This document shows, one piece after another, positions 1-5,002 of a DNA stretch of 5,336 nt (positions are counted from its first letter, which is position 1; every line of letters begins with the position of its first letter). The notes under the pieces were generated by a model. It searched no databases. It was not told the DNA's origin and saw only the letters and a program-made list of their open reading frames with translations. Position numbers and translations under genes: made by a program. The DNA comes from Candidatus Aerophobota bacterium. Lineage in GTDB: Bacteria; Aerophobota; Aerophobia; Aerophobales; B47-G16. The stretch is taken from NCBI GenBank assembly GCA_003648815.1, contig QMPZ01000115.1, forward strand, positions 1-5,336, given 5' to 3'.

Positions 1-133
1 ACGTCATAAGATGCTCTTTAACTTCTTTCATAATCTGTTGGGAATAGATGCTACTATAGCTAAAGAAGATGCCTGCAAGATCGAGCATTATTTGAATCCT
101 AAAACCTTAGAGTATATCTTAAAGTTTCTTTAG
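1..133 (+). CDS. DtxR/MntR-family metal-dependent transcriptional repressor, C-terminal fragment (5' end off window)
   Basis: An open frame enters from the left edge (first full codon at 2-4) and ends at TAG 131-133, giving 43 visible residues. They contain the dimerisation/metal-binding signature of DtxR-family repressors: an HKML segment, then LLGID, then EDACKIEH. By memory alignment with DtxR, the Cys, Glu and His of ACKIEH match primary-site ligands C102, E105 and H106, and the first visible His matches H79. The positions matching the ancillary ligands E83 and H98 appear to be Phe and Lys. The protein stops soon after this helix, so it lacks the SH3-like third domain of full-length DtxR and is closer in plan to short MntR-type regulators. 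Family members bind DNA when loaded with Fe(II) or Mn(II) and repress metal uptake genes. It converges on the ABC importer, overlapping the ATPase gene by 15 bases, so that importer is an obvious candidate target. Family call is confident; the metal (Fe or Mn) is not decided. Confidence 0.8.
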   Translation, partial: RHKMLFNFFHNLLGIDATIAKEDACKIEHYLNPKTLEYILKFL

Positions 134-895
134 AGCTCTCTTAGCTACTACATAAGGAGTCCGGGATTGATTGTAAATGGTAGCTTCCACTTCATATACT
201 GATTTTATGTTCCCAGAAGTTATCACTTGCTCAGGTGCTCCCATACAAAATATTTCCCCATTTTTTAACATTACTAATTTATCTGAATACCTGGGAGCTA
301 AATTGAGGTCATGCATGGCCATTATCGCCGAAATTCCCTTTTCTTTAACCAGCTTTTTTATTATCTCCAAAATCTCCAGTTGATGCCTTAAATCCAAATT
401 AGCTGTAGGCTCATCTAAAAGCATAATCTCCGGTTCCTGAACTATGGCTCTTGCTATCAAAACTTTTTGTTTTTCACCCCCACTTAGCTCATTTAAATCC
501 CTCAGAGCAAATTCTTTTAATTCTAAAAGATGCAATACCTCAGAAACTACTCTGAAATCCTTATCACTTGGGTTCCAATTTAGATAGGGTTTTCTTCCTA
601 TAAGAACTGCATCCAAAACAGTAGTAGGGAAACTGCTATGTTCACTTTGTGGAACATATCCTATCCGCTTAGCAAGTTCCTTCCTTTTTATTTTGCTTAT
701 TTGCTTCCCATTTATTAAAATGTGCCCTTTTTCAGGATTAAATATTCTCACGATGCATCTTAAAAGAGTAGTTTTTCCTGATCCATTAGGACCAAGGAGA
801 GTTAGAATTTCCCCTTCTCCTACCTCTAAGTTGATATCCTTTAAAACTAATCTACTATTATACCTGAAATTCAATCCCTGAATCTTTAATTTCAC
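119..895 (-). CDS. ABC importer ATP-binding protein (FecE/BtuD/FhuC class)
   Basis: This 258-residue nucleotide-binding subunit drives a metal-chelate or cobalamin-type importer from the cytoplasmic face of the membrane. All ATPase motifs are intact: Walker A GPNGSGKT (35-42), Q-loop YVPQ (80-83), signature LSGGE (137-141), Walker B IMLLDEP (157-163), D-loop NLD (166-168) and H-loop His195 in MHDLN. I start it at GTG 895. This codon overlaps the permease stop as GTGA, an AAGGAAAGAG ribosome site lies just upstream, and the length then matches the family's usual 250-260 residues. The frame stays open 82 codons further upstream, but that part only mirrors the permease gene. The GTGA overlap implies translational coupling and 1:1 production with the permease. 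The 3' end converges on the DtxR-type regulator. The substrate cannot be read from the ATPase; iron-siderophore, haem, cobalamin or another metal chelate are the family options. Confidence 0.93.
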   Translation of the reverse strand: MKLKIQGLNFRYNSRLVLKDINLEVGEGEILTLLGPNGSGKTTLLRCIVRIFNPEKGHILINGKQISKIKRKELAKRIGYVPQSEHSSFPTTVLDAVLIGRKPYLNWNPSDKDFRVVSEVLHLLELKEFALRDLNELSGGEKQKVLIARAIVQEPEIMLLDEPTANLDLRHQLEILEIIKKLVKEKGISAIMAMHDLNLAPRYSDKLVMLKNGEIFCMGAPEQVITSGNIKSVYEVEATIYNQSRTPYVVAKRALKKL

Positions 896-1962
896 CAGTA
901 CTCTTTCCTTCTTTTTATAATTAACCACACAAAAAGAGGCACTCCTAAAAACGAGGTCAAGATTCCTATAGGAAGAATTAAGGGAGAAAAGATAGTTCTG
1001 GCAGCAGTATCCGCTGCTAAGAGCAGGACTGCTCCCATTAGACAGGAAGTGGGTAACAAAAATCTGTGATCTCCTCCTATAATCATCCTTGATATATGGG
1101 GAGAGGCAAGACCTATAAAGCCTATAGTGCCCACAAAGCAAATTGTACCTGCAGTCAAAAGAGAAGATAGAACTAATCCAACCAGCCTTACTTTCTCTAC
1201 ATCTATTCCAAGACTTTTTGCGGTTTCATCGCCAAAAGTCAAGGCATTAAAGTCCCAGGCGTACCTCATAAGCAAAGGAAAAGTTCCAGAAACTATAAGA
1301 GCGACTACTCCCACCTTTAGCCAGGAGGCCTTAGATAAATCTCCCATGAGCCAAAAGACTACTGCTGTTACATTCTCTGTAGTCCCCGTATATTGGAGGA
1401 AGGATACCATAGCAGAGAAAAGGAACATCATAGCCACTCCAGCCAATATTAAAGTCTCTGGACTTGCTTTTTTTAACTTTGCCAGTCCCAGAACCAAAAA
1501 AGATGAAAGCAGAGCAAAAAGAAAAGCATTGGTCGCAATCCATAAATAGGATGTACCAAAAAAACCTATTCCTGAGATTATGGCAAGGGCTGCTCCAAAT
1601 CCTGCTGCAGAGGCTATTCCTAAAGTATAAGGAGAGGCTAAAGGATTTTTTAGAACTCCTTGCATTACCGTTCCCGCTACAGCAAGTCCCATTCCTACTA
1701 CAATACTCATAAAAATTCGAGGCAGTCTTAACTCCCAGATTATAGTAAAAGCAGATTCTTCTGGCCTGGAGTAAGCAGGAAAAATTTTACTGAATATCGC
1801 TGAGATTACCTCTTTTATTCCCAAGGAAGCCGCTCCCAAATTAGCTGCAATTATGGTTATAACTACTATTAGAAGTGAAAGGAAGATAATAAAGATCGTT
1901 TTTCTCTTTGTAAGCCCTAAGTATAACTGCTGTGCTTCAGCTTTTATTTTACTTTTGTTCAT
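892..1962 (-). CDS. FecCD-family ABC importer permease
   Basis: This 356-residue polytopic membrane protein would form the homodimeric channel of a type II importer. Family signatures are in order: LRLPR (78-82) before the second helix, the G-GLA-AG---Q---NPLA-P block (90-111), ETLILAGVAM (169-178), FWLMGDLS (203-210), GTIGFIGLASPHISR (278-292, the coupling-helix region that contacts the ATPase), and PIGILTSFLGVPLFVWLI (331-348). Hydrophobic segments lie near 22-42, 84-104, 112-134, 141-160, 168-190, 214-233, 264-285, 300-320 and 328-348, close to the ten helices expected for BtuC/FecCD. The start ATG at 1962 lies 6 bases after the binding-protein stop. Upstream there is only a weak purine stretch (AGAGAAATAG) rather than a clear ribosome site, so translation is probably coupled to the preceding gene. 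The stop overlaps the ATPase start. No frameshift or missing segment is visible. Substrate is unresolved. Confidence 0.94.
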   Translation of the reverse strand: MNKSKIKAEAQQLYLGLTKRKTIFIIFLSLLIVVITIIAANLGAASLGIKEVISAIFSKIFPAYSRPEESAFTIIWELRLPRIFMSIVVGMGLAVAGTVMQGVLKNPLASPYTLGIASAAGFGAALAIISGIGFFGTSYLWIATNAFLFALLSSFLVLGLAKLKKASPETLILAGVAMMFLFSAMVSFLQYTGTTENVTAVVFWLMGDLSKASWLKVGVVALIVSGTFPLLMRYAWDFNALTFGDETAKSLGIDVEKVRLVGLVLSSLLTAGTICFVGTIGFIGLASPHISRMIIGGDHRFLLPTSCLMGAVLLLAADTAARTIFSPLILPIGILTSFLGVPLFVWLIIKRRKEYW

Positions 1963-1968
1963 GTTTTT

Positions 1969-3036
1969 CTATTTCTCTGATTTTATAAAGGGATAAATAT
2001 GTATTCCTTGATAATCCATATTTAGCCATTTTTCATAGAATTCTTTATGGATCCTTTCTGGATCTAAATCTTTAAAGCGCTCGGGATAAAAAATCTTTGC
2101 CATATAAATAGCACCTATCCAAGCTTTGCACCCAGCAGTAAGTTTATAATTCATTACATAAACTCTGTGATTCTTTGCTGCGGAGGTTTTGTCCATACCC
2201 GGGCGTTGCATGAATTCTTTCAATTGTTCTAATGCTTTGGTGGTACTCCTTATGTTATATCCTGTACTGTGGGGAGGCCAATCTGCAAGAATTACAACCT
2301 CTGGATCTTTTTTAATAACCCACTCCGGATCTACTTTCACTTCGATGCTTTCTTTTATCGCTTCAGGAGGAAAAAGTTTCTCAGCGATATTTTTTCCTCC
2401 TGCAAAATTTATTGACATTTCAGGTCTGGTAGTCCAACCTCCTTTAAAGTCAGGTTCGTTGTACACACGTATCTTCTCCTTTTCTTTTAAACCTTTTAAA
2501 CCTTCTTCGACCAGGTTTAGTTTACTTTTCCTCCAGGCTAAAAATCTTTCAGCTTTTTCCTCTTTTCCGAGTATCTTTGCCAGGGTCTTGAATTGGGAAG
2601 TTCTCATTTGAGTAAATCTTAAGAAGAGCACCTTTATACCAAAAGGTTCCAGTTTTCTTTCATATTCTCTTACCAGCTCCCATCCAGGATTAGGGTGGAA
2701 TGTAATCACAACTTGGGGATTAAGTTCTACTATTTTCTCATAATTGGGATAAAAAAAGGTACCTATAATTGGTTTAGAACTAAGTTTGGAATATCCACCT
2801 TCTTCAGGAATATGTTTTGATATTCCTACTATTTTATCCTGCGCTCCAAGAAGACGTATAGCCCAGGCGGCGTGATGCTGGAGTAGAATGATTCTTTCTA
2901 CTGGATATGGCAAGGTAACCTTTCTTCCTCTATAATCTGTAATAGTAATTGTTTTAGCAAAAGCAGCTATTGACAAAGCTATACTTATCAAAAGAAAAAC
3001 TAAAACTCTTATCCAAACTTTTCCCTTGATCTTCAT
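1969..3036 (-). CDS. Periplasmic substrate-binding protein of a FecB/BtuF-type ABC importer
   Basis: This 355-residue protein begins with a signal peptide: KIKGK, a hydrophobic core at about 10-23, and an AFA site predicted to be cut after residue 27. There is no lipobox cysteine, so the mature protein should be soluble in a periplasm. The mature part opens with the classic Peripla_BP_2 entry (ITITDYRGRKVTLPYPVERII, about 30-50). It continues with LLGAQDKIVGIS (62-73), the lobe-1 strand region NPQVVITF (106-113), a long linking-helix region (about 145-185), and the second lobe with IKKDPEVVILAD (241-252). This is the two-lobe helical-backbone fold of cluster A-II binding proteins for siderophores, haem, cobalamin and related chelates. 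It is somewhat longer than typical BtuF or FhuD. The ribosome site AAAGGAGGG sits 5 bases before the ATG. It is first of the three importer genes. Histidines 54, 55, 114 and 256 and a lone Cys303 are visible, but I cannot assign them to substrate binding. Confidence 0.9.
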   Translation of the reverse strand: MKIKGKVWIRVLVFLLISIALSIAAFAKTITITDYRGRKVTLPYPVERIILLQHHAAWAIRLLGAQDKIVGISKHIPEEGGYSKLSSKPIIGTFFYPNYEKIVELNPQVVITFHPNPGWELVREYERKLEPFGIKVLFLRFTQMRTSQFKTLAKILGKEEKAERFLAWRKSKLNLVEEGLKGLKEKEKIRVYNEPDFKGGWTTRPEMSINFAGGKNIAEKLFPPEAIKESIEVKVDPEWVIKKDPEVVILADWPPHSTGYNIRSTTKALEQLKEFMQRPGMDKTSAAKNHRVYVMNYKLTAGCKAWIGAIYMAKIFYPERFKDLDPERIHKEFYEKWLNMDYQGIHIYPFIKSEK

Positions 3037-3047
3037 TTTTTCCCTCC

Positions 3048-3073
3048 TTTAATTTACATCGGTAATGTCAAAA
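3048..3073. promoter_or_regulatory. Bipartite motif copy 1 (possible operator) before the binding-protein gene
   Basis: The plus strand reads TTTAATTTACAT, six bases (CGGTAA), then TGTCAAAA. The same two blocks at the same spacing recur at 4364-4389. The inner parts form an imperfect inverted repeat of the half-site TTKACA (TTTACA and, on the other strand, TTGACA) with a 7-base spacer, as expected for a dimeric regulator. The motif abuts the ribosome site of the importer operon. The nearby DtxR/MntR-type regulator is one candidate binder, but the sequence does not resemble the DtxR or MntR boxes I know. Confidence 0.4.
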
Positions 3074-3095
3074 TTTTTGTAGATCTCTATCTGGT

Positions 3096-3114
3096 GACAG
3101 GCGAGACGCCTGTC
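3096..3114. repeat. GC-rich REP-like palindrome (GACAGGCG-AGA-CGCCTGTC)
   Basis: Two perfectly complementary 8-base arms (3096-3103 and 3107-3114) flank a 3-base loop, forming a stable hairpin in either strand. It is much more GC-rich than the surrounding DNA, as short interspersed palindromes often are. No run of T follows it on the minus strand, so it is not a standard intrinsic terminator. It could protect or partly attenuate the transcript between the radical SAM gene and the importer genes. Only one copy is present in this window. Confidence 0.6.
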
Positions 3115-3137
3115 CTACTGACCTATTCTTTCGTTTT

Positions 3138-4196
3138 TCATGAAATTTTTGATACTACCTTTACATCAACATCCATACCCATTTTTTTAACGATTCTTGT
3201 GGTAAGTGGAAGCATATTATTAAACTCCATATTCCCTATAGTTTTAACAACTATCTCTGGTAAGTGATCTCTCCAGGACCATTTTCCCCCTCTATGCCAG
3301 TGAGGTCCCATATGTATTGCTCTGTTTGCTCCTGCCATAATCCATAAGGGCAAAAGCTGTGGATCATTCATTATTCCTCCGAAGGAGATATCCACCTTCC
3401 TATGCACCAGTCTTGCCACAGCACCTATTTTGGCAACTTCTATGGATAGTGCGGCTTTGTGTTTTTCTAAGGGGGTTCCTGAAATAGGTCTAAAACCAGT
3501 TATAGGGAAATGAGTTAAATTTTTAAACCCCTTAAGCCAGAATATGTAATCTACATAGTCCTCGGAGGTGCCTCCAATGCCTACCATCATTACACTTTTA
3601 AGACCCAATCCAACCTCATCTATCTCTTCTGCTAACCTTATTCGGGCCTCCCTGCTATCTCCTGGTTTAACTTCAGCAAAGACCTCAGGATTATACGTTT
3701 CCAACGAACTACACACCTCTTTTACTCCCAGCTTCTTTAACTGTATAAGATCATCCTTAGAAAGAGATGGTCCTACATTGATCCATATATCAAGGGTGGG
3801 TGCAACAACTCTAACTGCTTCTACAGTTTCAATTACTCTATCTCCAGCACCGCCCGGCATAGTCCCTCCCCCTAATTCAACTCGCTTAACCCCTGTCTCA
3901 GAGATAAGTTTAGCTCCAGTTTTTATCTCTTCTATGGTTAATGGTTCTGAAAATGTCTCTCTTCCTGAAGACCTACTACAGTACTTACAGGGAGGATTGG
4001 TATTACAAGGAGTTATAGTTCCTATAAACCCGTCAAATTTGAAAATAGGTTTTGCCTCTTCATCCCTTACCTTTGAGGCAACTTCAAAAAGCTCGTTTAA
4101 TTTCTGAGTTGTATTTATCTCTTTCAAAAGTAATAGAGCTTCTTCTTTTGTTATTTCTCTATTTTTTGCCTCTTCTAATACATCTCTGTATTCCAT
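3138..4196 (-). CDS. HmdB-like radical SAM enzyme (CX5CX2C motif), biotin synthase-related
   Basis: This 352-residue protein has a radical SAM barrel close to biotin synthase, HydE and HmdB. The cluster motif is C64-N-T-N-P-P-C70-K-Y-C73, that is CX5CX2C rather than the usual CX3CX2C. This spacing is the published hallmark of HmdB, a radical SAM enzyme of [Fe]-hydrogenase (FeGP) cofactor biosynthesis. ELGGGTMPGG (107-116) fits the SAM-binding glycine motif, SSLETYNPEVF (163-173) matches the BioB-type strand-4 region, and RPISGTPLE (236-244) is the usual late-barrel motif. The tail has an unusual His/Trp cluster, HMGPHWHRGGKWSWRDH (295-311). I chose ATG 4196 because AAAGGAGGA lies just upstream. 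The frame stays open 38 more codons, but that part covers the promoter. No Hmd hydrogenase or hcg gene is visible, so the product may differ from that of archaeal HmdB. It may be co-transcribed with the importer downstream. Radical SAM is certain; the exact reaction is not. Confidence 0.85.
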   Translation of the reverse strand: MEYRDVLEEAKNREITKEEALLLLKEINTTQKLNELFEVASKVRDEEAKPIFKFDGFIGTITPCNTNPPCKYCSRSSGRETFSEPLTIEEIKTGAKLISETGVKRVELGGGTMPGGAGDRVIETVEAVRVVAPTLDIWINVGPSLSKDDLIQLKKLGVKEVCSSLETYNPEVFAEVKPGDSREARIRLAEEIDEVGLGLKSVMMVGIGGTSEDYVDYIFWLKGFKNLTHFPITGFRPISGTPLEKHKAALSIEVAKIGAVARLVHRKVDISFGGIMNDPQLLPLWIMAGANRAIHMGPHWHRGGKWSWRDHLPEIVVKTIGNMEFNNMLPLTTRIVKKMGMDVDVKVVSKIS

Positions 4197-4200
4197 CTCG

Positions 4201-4209
4201 TCCTCCTTT
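4201..4209 (-). promoter_or_regulatory. Ribosome binding site that sets the radical SAM start
   Basis: On the minus strand AAAGGAGGA precedes ATG 4196 by 4 bases. It is the only strong Shine-Dalgarno match in the upstream part of this frame, and it rules out the longer 390-residue reading that starts at 4310. Confidence 0.8.
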
Positions 4210-4239
4210 GTGTCACAATTTTTAATTTTGTAACACAAT
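4207..4239. promoter_or_regulatory. Paired operator-like sites, TTGTGTCACAA and TTGTAACACAA, 20 bp apart
   Basis: Two 11-base sites (4208-4218 and 4228-4238) agree at 9 of 11 positions and also share a T on each side. TTGTGTCACAA is a perfect palindrome around its centre base, and the second site keeps the outer TTGT/ACAA symmetry. Their starts are exactly 20 bases apart, about two helical turns, so two dimers would sit on one face of the DNA. The upstream copy overlaps the proposed -10 of the minus-strand promoter and the other abuts the ribosome site, a good position for a repressor. The half-site TTGTG recalls CRP/FNR- and Rex-type sites, but the spacing does not match them. The regulator is unknown. 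Confidence 0.5.
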
Positions 4240-4262
4240 ACTATACTAAGTAGAAATGTCAA
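4235..4262 (-). promoter_or_regulatory. Predicted sigma-70-type promoter for the radical SAM (and perhaps importer) genes
   Basis: The minus strand has a perfect TTGACA -35 (4262-4257), a 16-base spacer and TATTGT (4240-4235, four of six consensus bases). Transcription would start near 4228, giving a leader of roughly 30 bases before the ATG at 4196. The overlapping TAGTATAGTATT stretch makes the exact -10 uncertain. A 10-base palindrome, CCAAATTTGG (4274-4283), lies just upstream of the -35. Confidence 0.5.
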
Positions 4263-4324
4263 GAGGTAAATTTCCAAATTTGGGTACAAGTTCTTATCAT
4301 CTTTCCCCATAATTTCAGAATTTT

Positions 4325-4469
4325 CACCGAAATTGTTTCGTTGATTTTAGTGTGATTGCTGTATTTAATTTACATAATATGTGTCAAAAATCTTCCTATT
4401 TGTTCATCTTATGTTAGTAAATGTAAAACAAAATTTAGCTGTCAGTTAAATCATCATAAAATTTCGGTG
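4325..4469. repeat. 10-bp inverted repeat (CACCGAAATT ... AATTTCGGTG) enclosing about 125 bp
   Basis: The arms at 4325-4334 and 4460-4469 are perfectly complementary. Short AATTTT (4319-4324) and AAAATT (4477-4482) stretches lie outside them in mirror positions. The enclosed DNA is AT-rich and non-coding and contains the second bipartite motif. It could be a MITE-like remnant, a looping site pair, or chance. I see no clear target-site duplication. Confidence 0.35.
4364..4389. promoter_or_regulatory. Bipartite motif copy 2 (possible operator) in the divergent control region
   Basis: The plus strand reads TTTAATTTACAT, six bases (AATATG), then TGTCAAAA. Both blocks match the copy at 3048-3073 base for base with the same 6-base gap, while the gap itself differs. 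Conserved ends with a free centre are typical of a protein-binding site. It lies about 170 bases upstream of the radical SAM start and about 205 bases upstream of HU, so it could serve either. Confidence 0.4.
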
Positions 4470-4509
4470 CACTTTTAAAATTTAATTGACATTGCAGCCC
4501 CGTTAAGAC

Positions 4510-4538
4510 TTGACTTCAGATGAGAAACTTGGTACCAT
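4510..4538 (+). promoter_or_regulatory. Predicted sigma-70-type promoter for HU
   Basis: TTGACT (4510-4515) is followed after 17 bases by TACCAT (4533-4538), with CATAAT (4536-4541) overlapping as an alternative -10. The transcript would begin near 4545 and carry about 50 untranslated bases. The -10 is imperfect, so the assignment is moderate. Confidence 0.45.
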
Positions 4539-4582
4539 AATTGCGGGACCCTCTGTTTGAATAGAAACATACTAAACTCATA

Positions 4583-4590
4583 TAGGAGGG
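4583..4590 (+). promoter_or_regulatory. Ribosome binding site that chooses between two tandem GTG starts of HU
   Basis: TAGGAGGG precedes GTG codons at 4592 and 4595. Spacing from AGGAGG is only 2 bases to the first GTG and 5 bases to the second. The second is therefore favoured, and it yields the family-typical MNK start. Confidence 0.65.
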
Positions 4591-4594
4591 AGTG

Positions 4595-4867
4595 GTGAAC
4601 AAAAAAGAACTTGTCAATGAGGTCGCAGGGAAAGTGGGAATAAGTAAGAAAGAGGTTGCTAATGTTATTGATGCTTTTACCGAAGCGGTAAGCGATGCTC
4701 TTTCAAAAGGAGAAAGAGTTATGCTTGTTGGCTTTGGAACTTTTGATGTTGTTCAGAAAAAAGCAAGAAAAGGAAGAAACCCACAAACGGGAAAAGAGAT
4801 CCAGATACCAGCAAGGAAGACACCAAGGTTTAGACCTGGAAAAGAACTAAGAAGTGCTGTTAGTTAA
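4595..4867 (+). CDS. hup: HU-family histone-like DNA-binding protein
   Basis: This 90-residue protein has exactly the usual HU length and reads MNKKELVNEVAGKVGISKKEV, closely following the family start. Two N-terminal helices (about 3-13 and 18-38) form the dimer core. GFGTF (46-50) is the conserved turn. RKGRNPQTGKEIQIPARKTPRF (58-79) is the beta-arm that inserts into the DNA minor groove, with the kinking proline at position 63. PGKELRSAVS closes the protein. HU binds DNA without strong sequence preference, bends and compacts it, and supports replication, recombination and regulation. I start at the second of two tandem GTG codons because of ribosome-site spacing; starting at 4592 would add only one residue. 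It is divergent from the radical SAM/importer genes and has its own promoter. IHF is less likely, since the arm and N-terminus match HU better. Confidence 0.95.
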   Translation: MNKKELVNEVAGKVGISKKEVANVIDAFTEAVSDALSKGERVMLVGFGTFDVVQKKARKGRNPQTGKEIQIPARKTPRFRPGKELRSAVS

Positions 4868-5002
4868 GTAGAGCCCCGGAGTAAAGATCTGTGTCTGTAC
4901 ACCCCGAAAATTTGACGATTTTCAAGGAGTATCCCGCTCACTCCCCAGAAACATCCACTAAGTGGGTAGCTTAATATCAAAAAGAACAAAAAATAGATTA
5001 AT
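4868..5002 (+). other. Hairpin-rich spacer between HU and the GAF gene (possible structured leader)
   Basis: This 135-base non-coding stretch contains a row of small inverted repeats: GTGT-ctgt-ACAC (4891-4902), GAAAAT-ttgacg-ATTTTC (4906-4923), GGAGT-9 bases-ACTCC (4926-4944) and ATCCAC-taa-GTGGGT (4953-4967, with one G-U pair). It also carries three CCCC blocks (4874-4877, 4902-4905 and 4943-4946). An A-rich tract leads into the next ATG. None of the hairpins is followed by a T run, so a standard HU terminator is not evident. I do not recognise it as a known riboswitch class. Confidence 0.4.

Larger units (their letters stand above)
3037..3137 (-). other. Intercistronic spacer between the radical SAM gene and the binding-protein gene
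   Basis: This 101-base gap is long compared with the 6-base gap and 4-base overlap inside the importer genes. It holds a GC-rich palindrome (3096-3114), one copy of a bipartite motif (3048-3073) and the ribosome site of the binding-protein gene (3042-3050). A TTGACA on the minus strand (3066-3071) looks like a -35 box, but I find no matching -10 at normal spacing. Whether the importer has its own promoter is therefore open. No small gene is visible. Confidence 0.6.
4263..4509. other. AT-rich divergent intergenic region
   Basis: There is no convincing gene here between the radical SAM promoter and the HU promoter. It holds the palindrome CCAAATTTGG (4274-4283), a 10-bp inverted repeat (4325-4334 with 4460-4469), and the second copy of the bipartite motif (4364-4389). 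A lone TTGACA at 4486-4491 on the plus strand has no good -10 partner. I looked for cobalamin or other common riboswitch cores on both strands and recognise none. Confidence 0.5.

Noticed and set aside
896..1141. An 82-residue N-terminal extension of the ATPase frame starting at ATG 1141
   Set aside because: It lies wholly inside the permease coding region, resembles no domain, and the GTGA overlap with a ribosome site at 895 gives the family's normal length.
1127..1712. Overlapping plus-strand frames opposite the permease gene
   Set aside because: The permease motifs on the minus strand are continuous across the region, and these frames show no domain or start signal.
2189..2611. A 140-codon plus-strand open frame opposite the binding-protein gene
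   Set aside because: Shadow frame with low-complexity Ser/Phe content and no motif; the minus-strand gene explains the region.
3066..3071. TTGACA as the -35 of a separate importer promoter
   Set aside because: No acceptable -10 lies 15-19 bases downstream; that position falls on the ribosome site. The hexamer is better explained as part of the repeated bipartite motif.
3096..3114. The GC-rich palindrome as an intrinsic terminator of the radical SAM gene
   Set aside because: No U-run follows the stem on the transcribed strand.
3568..4107. A 179-codon plus-strand open frame opposite the radical SAM gene
   Set aside because: It is a shadow of a clearly conserved protein with all its motifs on the other strand; its translation is Ser/Pro/Thr-rich with no recognisable domain or ribosome site.
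4197..4310. A 38-residue hydrophobic N-terminal extension of the radical SAM frame
   Set aside because: The stretch covers the promoter, the twin operator-like sites and a strong ribosome site placed for ATG 4196. Enzymes of this family are cytosolic and start near this point.
4197..4594. A cobalamin riboswitch controlling the importer
   Set aside because: No B12-box-like core or expected stem arrangement was recognisable on either strand, so nothing supports a cobalamin assignment from regulation.
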